Positions 56,809 to 64,000 of a DNA stretch of 64,000 bases are shown in pieces (position 1 is the first letter of the stretch; each line of letters opens with the position of its first letter). Location: positions 22,037,029 through 22,101,028 of the forward strand of contig NC_087068.1 in the NCBI RefSeq assembly GCF_963678635.1. Direction: 5' to 3'. A program made the position numbers and the translations under genes. Under the pieces are notes generated by a model that saw only the letters and a program-made list of their open reading frames with translations, did not search any database and had not been told where the DNA came from. The DNA is from Symsagittifera roscoffensis (Eukaryota > Xenacoelomorpha > Acoela > Convolutidae).

Positions 56809-57561
56809 ACACGACTATGGTCTTGAGCCGGTAACCATTCTCTCCTTGGGCTTAGCCCTTTCTGCATATCGAGCTCGCGTTGTCGTTGCTGGATTCTCTC
56901 AAGTTCCGACTTCAGCTGCTCACAATTCGCGGCATTCTCTCGCACTCTTTGTTCTGGTAGATGCTCGGCCTTCAGCATACCAAGTTCCCTCCGCGCTTGG
57001 TCCTTTTCGACGACCGCTTGATCTCTCTCCAGTTTTGCTTGATCTCTCTCAAGCTTCGCTTGATCCCGGTCGAGGTTCGCTTCGTTCCTCTCCCGCTGAG
57101 TCCTCTCAAGCTCTCTCTCTTCATATCACCGAGATCCGGATACGCTTCCCCGTGTGTTGCGCTCGCGTCATCGATGGCACCTTACTCGTGCTCTGGCCCG
57201 TAGATCTTGCTGATGGTCTGATCCGTAGTGGGAACTCCCCTGCGCCATACTCGGTGTTGTTGCCCAAGCCAGGGTTCCTTGCCAAGTCGAATCCCCTTAT
57301 TCCTCCATCCACATTCCAGGACAGCCATCTGGTTTGCTCTTGGTTGGATATTCCATCAGTGGTGTAGCCGACCATTAGAACCGCTTCTGTTGCAGACTCC
57401 CGGCATTCGCCCTGTTCTTCCAATTGGAGGATGGCGTTCAGCATCACCGCCATTCTCTCATCCACTTGGGTGTAATCCAGATACCTCAGGCGTCTTTATA
57501 GCTCATCAAGTGTGGGACTTTTCAGAGCCGATGGCATGGACTTCCAGAATCGATCTGCCAT
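56739..57561 (-). pseudogene. Accessory leader ORF with coiled-coil repeat
   Basis: ATG at 57559-57561, an in-frame TAA about 20 codons later, an open frame to a stop near 57121, then a shift into a charged coiled-coil segment. That segment contains tandem seven-residue KLERDQA-type repeats (about 57000-57110, a 21-bp DNA repeat). It passes by another shift into the SGNH-like ORF at 56808. This may be the N-terminus of one long accessory protein. Confidence 0.5.
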
Positions 57562-58091
57562 TTCTATAATTCCTTGATGATCTTGAGTATTAACCAACTT
57601 GTGAATTACCTTGCAACTTGAGAACTAGCGTACCAACTTGAGAACCAACGTACCAACTTGAGTACTTAAGGATTAACTTCTTGAAGCATTGTTCAACTTG
57701 TGTGTTCGTTCAAGAACTTCTTTTCTTTCAATTGAGTGTAGTTGGGTAGTCAATTTGACTTAACCAAATCAATCTGAAAATAACACTTGATTTTTAGACT
57801 AACATGCTATGTTCCTAACCTAATACCCCCCTAGCCACTATATTTAAAACCTTTTCCTTTTCGTTCTACTAAAATAGTTCAATTGGAAATTTTCTAAAAG
57901 CATGGATGTTCATTTTATGATTTAGCACTATCAATCATTTAAAATTTAATTGTCATGCCAATCACCTTTAAGATCCTTTTACCTGTTCTGTACCCCAACA
58001 CCTAACTCGAGATCCCTTCATACCCAACTCGAGACCCCCATGTACCCGACTCAGGCGATGCTCAAGTAGTGTTTCTTGTGCAGATGTACCA
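57562..58091 (-). promoter_or_regulatory. Non-coding gap between the pol and accessory coding regions
   Basis: About 530 bp without a reading frame, AT-richer than its surroundings. It holds short direct repeats around GTACCAACTTGAGAACC (57600-57670) and CCAACTCGAGA (57995-58040). Position and repeats would fit an internal promoter, subgenomic leader or degenerate LTR. I could not identify LTR ends. Confidence 0.35.
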
Positions 58092-60390
58092 TTATCTCCG
58101 CTTCCGCAAAGACCACGTGTAAAGGATAGCGTATAAATCCCTTGGGCTCAACTTGCCCCTGTTTGGGTCATAGACCGGCACTGAGACCTCCGCTATCCTT
58201 CTTTCAATCATGAAGTCTCGTGGTCTTGTTAGTGCCAACATCACGTGTTCCGTATCGATCGTGTTCCTGTCATTGACCCTCGTCACTAGGAAGCACAGGT
58301 ATTTGCCTGGGACTTGTGCTACTGATGGTGGAAGCGCAGCCATTCCTCCCAGCCTCGGTCTCTGTCTAAACAGAAACTCCACTTTCTGGTACTCTCTCTT
58401 AAAGTTAGTCTCCAGTCTTGATTTGAAACTCATGTCCGCCGTGATACAGATTGCGCTAGTCCTGTCTGACAGAATGAAGTCACTATCCGTTATCAGGATG
58501 TTTTCCGAGTATTCGTTTGGTATTTCAAACTTCGTTTTGAAATTCCGTCCTATGGTAGGCTCAGCCTCCTCCCCTTCCAGTTCCAGTCCATTCGTTTCTC
58601 TCACTTCCCTGAGTTTCTTTATCATTAAATTTTCGGTGTGGGTAAGTTCTACCCCCACTCCCCGGACAAAAACATTTATCGACGTCCCCGTCGATGATGC
58701 TGGGTCTGAATTGCCTGGCGGAATGTCGAGCGGCCTGTCTGTTGCCGTCCAGCCGAAGAGAGGATTTTCCGTTTTCATGTGCTTCCCCGCTGATATGTCA
58801 ACTTGTTGTATGCTTTGTCCTTCGTCGCTTCCGTTCTTGACATCGCGCATCCATTCTAATATCCTCAAGTTCGTATTCTCCCTCCTCTCTCTCTCGCTCT
58901 GTTCCAAATCCGTCTCCCACTCTGGTGTCGAGTAGTCTTCCTGTGGGTAGTGTTCATTATCATTGATGATTTGCCATTCATCATCAGCCGCCAGTTCGCC
59001 CACACTTAGTAGTTCTTTGCTTAGGTCATCGGGTTGTATCTTATCAATCAGGAAATCGTCCCCGTACCTGTTGTACCTCATGCTTGTCCGTTTGCGATTG
59101 CCACTCCTTGTCCCCGCTGGTATCGATTGATCTGGTTCTGTCCACTTCGGCACCTCACCTTGCTCCGGATCGTTCCAGTCTTCTTCCACAAAAGATTCCG
59201 CTTCAGAGTCCGCTTCTATGTTTTCATTGTCATCCAAACTCAACTTCTCATTGCCATCATTTTTCTCTCTGGTGCCTCTTTCGTTCACTTCACATGCTGG
59301 CTCCACCAGTAGGTACTCGAGTCCCTCCATGTCCTTTGGTATGCACCAGTCCTCTGGGGATGGGACATGAGGCTTCAGATTTTCATAATGTGCTGCTCGC
59401 CCAGTACTCAAGCGGTAGAACCGTCCCTGTTGATGTACTTCCGTTATCATGAATGGTCCTCTCCATTTCTTGAGTAGTTTCTTTGTCCCTTTGGGCGGTA
59501 TGACATTCTGGAAGACCCACACGTACTGGCCTACCTCATATGGCTTCGCCTGTAATATCTTTTCATCATATTTTTTGCGCTGTCTCATTTGTGCTTGCGC
59601 AGTGTTCCTCCTGCATAGCTCGTTTAGTTCCTCCTGTCTCTTGATCGCTTCTTTCATGTAAGTTTGAGGCGATGCCCTCTTCCCTTCGTATTCCGGGTAA
59701 AAGAATGTCAGGGGCATTGCTCTCTCCCTGCCCGTCAACATCATGAAAGGACTGATGCCCGTTGTTGAGTGTTGCGTACTGTTGTACGCCCCTACGACTT
59801 GTGGAGATATTTATCCCAGTCTGTCATGTATCTTGAGCAGTATACCCTCAGCATTTTCACCAACGTTCTATTCTGTCTCTCTACCAGCCCGTTGGTCTGA
59901 GGATGGTAAGTCGTTGAGTGTGCTTGAGCAATGTGTGACCTCTTCATTAATTCTTTGGTCAAATCCCCCACAAAAGCCTTGCCGTTGTCTGACTGAAAAG
60001 TCATTGGACAACCATACCTCGATATCCAATGAGTTATCAGGTGGTCACAAGTCTCCTCTGCCGAGGCTGTTTGACACGGCACCGCTTCTGTCAACTTTGT
60101 GAAGTGGTCTATTATAACCAGTATCTGGTTATACCCCGACTTCGTCATGCAGATCTTTTGATAGTCTATCTGCACCACTTCATTAAATTCTGAGCTTTCA
60201 ACCGACTTGAGTGGCAATTTCATCTTCCTTGGGTCTTTTACTTGCAGGCATACCAGGCATGCATTCACCCATCTCTCGCAAGCTTCCTCAATCCTGGCCA
60301 ATCAAACCTGTGAAGTATTTTTTGTTGCACCTTGTCTATCCCCTGGTGCCCCATCTGGTCGTGCGGTCTGAATAACACCTCTGTCTGATA
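58092..60390 (-). pseudogene. Gypsy-type integrase with long acidic C-terminal extension
   Basis: The HHCC zinc region spans the first break (HDQMGH upstream, CLVCLQ at about 60250). The DDE catalytic core is in 60301-59792: Asp in QIDYQ, Asp in FQSDNGKAF, Glu in GLVERQNRT. After a break near 59790 a 550-codon frame (59744-58092) carries the GPY/F module (KKWRGPFMITEV), then about 400 residues of Asp/Glu-rich sequence with no recognised chromodomain. Integrase would join element DNA to the genome. The extended C-terminus is unusually long for the family. Confidence 0.9.
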
Positions 60391-60393
60391 CAA

Positions 60394-61330
60394 TTATGGT
60401 AACATGATGAGGTTGTGCTTGTGTAATATCTTCTCCTCATCTTTTCTCTTGCACGCTACCACCCCGTCAGCTGTGTGATAGAGTAAATCTTTCTTTTCTT
60501 TGTAGAACTGGCTCAAGATCTTGTAGCTGTCTTCTTCGAGTTCCCCTTTCTCCTTGGACCCCGTCCGGATCCATTTGGAGAGGTTACTCGTCATCTTGTC
60601 ATTTTTTGGCTCTTATCAGGTCCGACAGCCTATATCTCGCCTTGACATGTTCCTTTAGTGCCATGATGTGTCCATTCATTTCCCCAAGGTTGTGGATGTC
60701 ATCATTCAGCTTCACGCATATTATCCTCTTCACGATCTTCATATCATCTTCTGGCACCAGATTTGTTCTGACATTTGAGTTGCATGATAGTTCCCTGAAT
60801 GGTTTCCTCAAAACTGCAATTCTTTCAAGTTCTTCACCTCGTCGTACTTCTTGTACGTCCAAATTGTACGTTCCTGAGGATGGATCTGTTTGTAATTCCC
60901 TGTCGCGGTGTCTAATCTTCTCTTCCGCCAATATCATGCATAGACTATCCTGATTGTCGCTGCTCTCATCCGAGTCCTCATCCTATTGTTCACACTCCCC
61001 GGACAAGTTTCCTTCTTCAGTATCCTCTTCCTCCGTGGACGTGGACCACTCCCCGGACTCTTGACCTAGTCCCAGGTATTCAGCTTCTTCCTTGAACGCC
61101 ACTTTCTTTTTCCTAACCCGAGTCTGTTCAAGTATGTCGTCAGGGATTTTTTCAACCAGTGACTGCACGACTTCTTTCCCATCAGGGTTAGTCACCTCCG
61201 AGGTGTTTTCATCACTGACTATCTCGCTCCTTCGCAGTATTTATTGTGACCTCCGGTTCCTCTTTACCCTTTTCTTGGATCACGGGTTTATCATCTGCTA
61301 GTTTCTCGAGTAACCTCATTAAGTCATCAT
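60394..61330 (-). pseudogene. Linker region between RNase H and integrase
   Basis: Frames 61195-60983, 60937-60599 and 60594-60394 are separated by single stops. They are hydrophilic, with an acidic stretch (STSTEEEDTEEG) near 61020. This is the expected polyprotein segment between RNase H and the integrase zinc region, but longer than usual. Confidence 0.6.
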
Positions 61331-61355
61331 CTATTTGTGCATCTCCCGTTTCTAC

Positions 61356-62770
61356 CTAGTTAAGATCATAGCCTTTTGCCTTGAGCGTCTTCCTCACTAT
61401 CTTTGACTTGAGTATTATCCCTATCGGCATCCCTCGGTTCTTCTTCAAGATTGTTTTCTCTTGAGGTTCTTTTGGTAATTCGAGGTGATCTTCTATTGGT
61501 TTGCCTGATTTGTCCAACCATCTCGTGAGTAGAAGACTGTCGTACGTTTCCTTATCCATGAAGGAGAAGCCATCCTTGATTTCAGGTCTATCTGCCTCCC
61601 TCTGTTCTTGTCTCTCGTAGAACTCCGTCTTCTTACTCAAGCTATCAGCGTTTTGATGTTTGTCTCGTGTTCTATGCTCGATTATCATGTTGTACCCATG
61701 CAGGCGAACTATCCACCTCCCAATGTAACTTTGGTCCATTGAGTACGTCTTCAGCCAGCTTAGTGCCCTGTTGTCGACTCGCAGCTTGAATGGCTCGCTG
61801 CCTAGGTATGGTCTATATTTCTCAACAAAGGTAACCACCGCGAACATCTCTGCTTTCGGTGCCCCGTACTTCATTTCCGCGTCACTTAAGACTTTGCTCC
61901 CGTACGCTATTGGTCTCAAGACTGTTTTCCCGTTCCTTTCTTGTTCCTGATGGAGAATTCCAGAAATCGCTACTACCGACGCATCCGTGCCCAGCACGTA
62001 CATCACTTTCTCTGTTGGCATCCCTAGTACCGGTACCTCGCACAACTCTTTCTTTATTCTCTGGAATGACTCTTCTGCTGCATTGATCCACGTGAACTTC
62101 TTGCCCTTGTGTCTCAATAACTGTTGCATTGGGTATACCTTGTCTGCATAGCCTTTGATGAATTCTCTGTAGTTATTCGCAAAACCCAGGAAGCTCATCA
62201 ATTGGTGTTCCGTTTTTGGCGATTTCCAAGTTAGAACTGCTTCTACTGCATCTGGATCTGGTCTGATGCCGTGCCTGTCCACCATCCTACCCAAGTATTT
62301 TATCGAATCTTTGAGTATCTCGCACTTTGATGGTTTACATTTTAGCCCCGACCTCTTCATACACGCAAACACCTCGTCAAGTCTCTCAATGTGGTCTTCT
62401 AGTGTGGGCGTCGCTATTACCACGTCAACCACATAGCACATTATCAGATTGCCGTACTTCTTTGTCACACCTATCAGCGCGTGTGCCATCAACCGCTGAA
62501 ATGTGGCGGTGGCATTGCAAAGACCAAACGGCATTTGTTTCTATTGAAACAGACCCAACTCGCAGGCGAACCCTGTCTTGTCCCTGTCCTGCTTCCTGAG
62601 CGGTACTTGCCAGAAGGCCGAACCTAAATCAAGAGTCGTTAAAAACTTTGCAACTTCGAGAGGCTCTCATCAATCCTAGGTATGGGATAGGCATCCTTCA
62701 CCGTGACGGAGTTCAATATCGAAGTCACAACAAAACCTCAATTGTTCGCCTTTCTTTTTGGCCATCACTA
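61356..62770 (-). pseudogene. Gypsy-type reverse transcriptase and RNase H
   Basis: The frame 62534-61356 holds the RT palm from MPFGLCNATATFQRLM onward. The catalytic motif reads CYVVDVVIAT, so the first Asp of YxDD is Val (codon 62427-62429). The connection domain contains FLGFANNYREFIKGYA, and RNase H has GTDASV, GAPKAEMFAVV and LRVDNRALSWL. The N-terminal RT fingers lie in 62770-62535 but are broken by stops and shifts. The domain order is that of Ty3/Gypsy pol. The RT as written should be inactive. Confidence 0.93.
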
Positions 62771-64000
62771 CCCACACGCCCACGGTGATTTGGATGGTTC
62801 TATCATATCATACTCTAGTAGCGTTTCGATCTCTTTTCTACACGCATCCGATTTGTGTGGGGTCATGCGCCTCGCCCCCTCCCTGTGCGGTACCGCATTT
62901 TCCTCAAGTTCTATTTCATGCTCAACAAAATTACAACACCCGATGTCTGCCTTATGTCTCGAAAAAACTTCCTCGTTCCGCTCTAATACGTCCTTGATGG
63001 CTTCGAGCTGTTTGTCCGTTATCTTGCCTCTTAAATGTTCAATTTTCGGTAGGACCGGTTTATCACTCTGCATTTCATCTAGTGTGGGCCGTTCCGGAAA
63101 ATTCGAACAGCTCAATAGCCCATCGTCTGTCTCTGACTTAAGTGATTTCACAAGACCTGATGAACCTTTCATTTTCTTCAATCGTCTCAAGATACAAATT
63201 TTGTCCCTATGATTGGGACAATCAACAACTTCATTTTGTTTTTGGTTTTCAGTCATTTCATATCGAGTTTTTACGGGTAAAGCATATCCCAGTTTCCTCC
63301 CCCTCTGTATCGTGATTGGTATGTCAAGAGTATTCAACAAGACACTGACGCAGAGGCCGCTATTCGTTATCGAGAAGGATCTTCCTAAAACAGCAGCACT
63401 TTGACTATTTGGATTTGGGACTATGCATACTTGCTTGTTGTCACTTAGTTCATTGTAATTTTTCATTCGCAAGGTTACGATCGCCGCTTCGTTCGCCTTT
63501 AGCCTCACCCTCCTACTCAAGAATACCGGTGCTTTGTTCTTATTCGCCATTATTAATTTTACCGGTTTAATTGCGTACCTCCTATCCGGGTTCCGTATCC
63601 TGAACATTGCGTTGTTTAGATCAATGGTTACATCGAAGTTCCTGATGAAGTCTCTGCCTAAAATGAATTGGTCAGACTTATCTAGGTTTTCTACCACAAG
63701 AAAGCTCATCCACAGATTGCGTTCCCCCAGATTTAGGGCTGTTAGTGGCGTTCTGCCCAGCACCCGCAGCGCCCCTTTGTTTGCAGCTGATAACCGTATT
63801 CTCGAGTCTATCAAATCATTTTTGTTGAGGTCCATTCGTTCCCAAGTTTCGATTAGTATAACACTCAAGACCGCTCCGTATCAAGTAACCCACGTAACTG
63901 AGTCTTCTTGCCACTTATGTCAAGCACATGTGCTGATGCATCTGCCTCTGTCCCGATGTGCATTGCATCTTCCTCAAGCACGGCGCAGTGACCAATCGAT
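62768..64000 (-). pseudogene. Gypsy-type aspartic protease and start of RT, 5' end beyond window
   Basis: The frame continues from the right edge to about 63878, where the expected Asp-Thr-Gly-Ala active site is interrupted by a one-base loss: LLDT is in one frame and GAVLSVI in the next. Downstream, the protease flap and FILGRDFIRNFDV (ILGxDF motif) are clear, followed by a linker and the RT entry (HREGARRMTP and EIETLLEYDMIEPSKSPWA). Gag, if present, lies beyond 64000. Confidence 0.88.

Larger units (their letters stand above)
44800..64000 (-). mobile_element. Giant degenerate Ty3/Gypsy-type retroelement, truncated by the right edge
   Basis: Minus-strand order is protease, reverse transcriptase, RNase H, integrase, acidic C-terminus, then a gap of about 0.5 kb and a further long coding region with SGNH-like modules. 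GC content is clearly above the flanking DNA. Both halves share a marked excess of the hexamer CTTGAG/CTCAAG, which argues that they belong to one element. Excluding the inserted LINE (45774-49674), at least 15.3 kb is present. The left boundary is placed near 44.80 kb, where the composition changes. No LTR could be paired, since any 5' LTR and gag would lie beyond 64000. Several frameshifts and stops show that this copy is dead. Two adjacent elements is the main alternative. Confidence 0.8.

Noticed and set aside
57562..58091. Boundary between two separate retroelements
   Set aside because: Not excluded, but the same CTTGAG excess on both sides and the lack of visible LTR ends favour a single element.
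58210..58935. 241-codon plus-strand ORF
   Set aside because: Antisense to the integrase C-terminal extension; its composition mirrors the acidic coding strand.

Overview
The window is nuclear DNA from an intron-rich, AT-rich metazoan. The cellular genes found are a trifunctional C1-tetrahydrofolate synthase, an HSDL1/HSD17B12-type reductase, a YIPF4-type Golgi protein, a CCDC24-like coiled-coil protein and a bacterial-looking YghU-type glutathione transferase. Three of them are split by canonical GT-AG introns whose phases I checked. The introns and intergenic DNA are full of MITEs, tRNA-derived SINEs and satellite-like repeats. The lineage cannot be fixed from sequence alone; a marine or other invertebrate is most likely.

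Layout. About 1.35-14.06 kb (minus): MTHFD1-like gene, 18 exons recovered, only the short first coding exon not located. About 14-21.4 kb: repeats, including a tRNA-derived SINE and a 165-bp-period repeat cluster. 21.4-22.4 kb (minus): intronless YghU-like GST. 25.8-28.6 kb (plus): seven-exon HSDL1-like SDR. 32.9-42.05 kb (minus): five-exon YIPF4, whose 7.6-kb first intron holds two adjacent copies of a satellite-like composite repeat and a dead LINE 3' end. 42.2-43.2 kb (minus): single-exon CCDC24-like gene, only 189 bp upstream of YIPF4 in the same orientation.

From about 44.8 kb to the right edge the base composition changes (GC-richer). This part is one very large, degenerate Ty3/Gypsy-type retroelement on the minus strand, running off the right edge. 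Read 5' to 3' it has protease, reverse transcriptase, RNase H, integrase and a long acidic C-terminus (64.0 to 58.1 kb), about 0.5 kb of non-coding DNA, then about 8.9 kb of element sequence excluding a LINE insertion. This second part encodes a coiled-coil segment, a protein with two SGNH/GDSL-hydrolase-like modules, and further large unrecognised ORFs. A 3.9-kb non-LTR retrotransposon with an (AAC)n tail has inserted into the last of these ORFs on the opposite strand.

The most unusual signals are the long SGNH-containing coding region downstream of pol, and a strong excess of the hexamer CTTGAG/CTCAAG through both halves of the giant element but not in the inserted LINE. Others are the intronless bacterial-type GST among intron-rich genes, the tightly spaced CCDC24-YIPF4 pair, and the 165-bp repeat clusters that end in a shared unit followed by GATA-like repeats.
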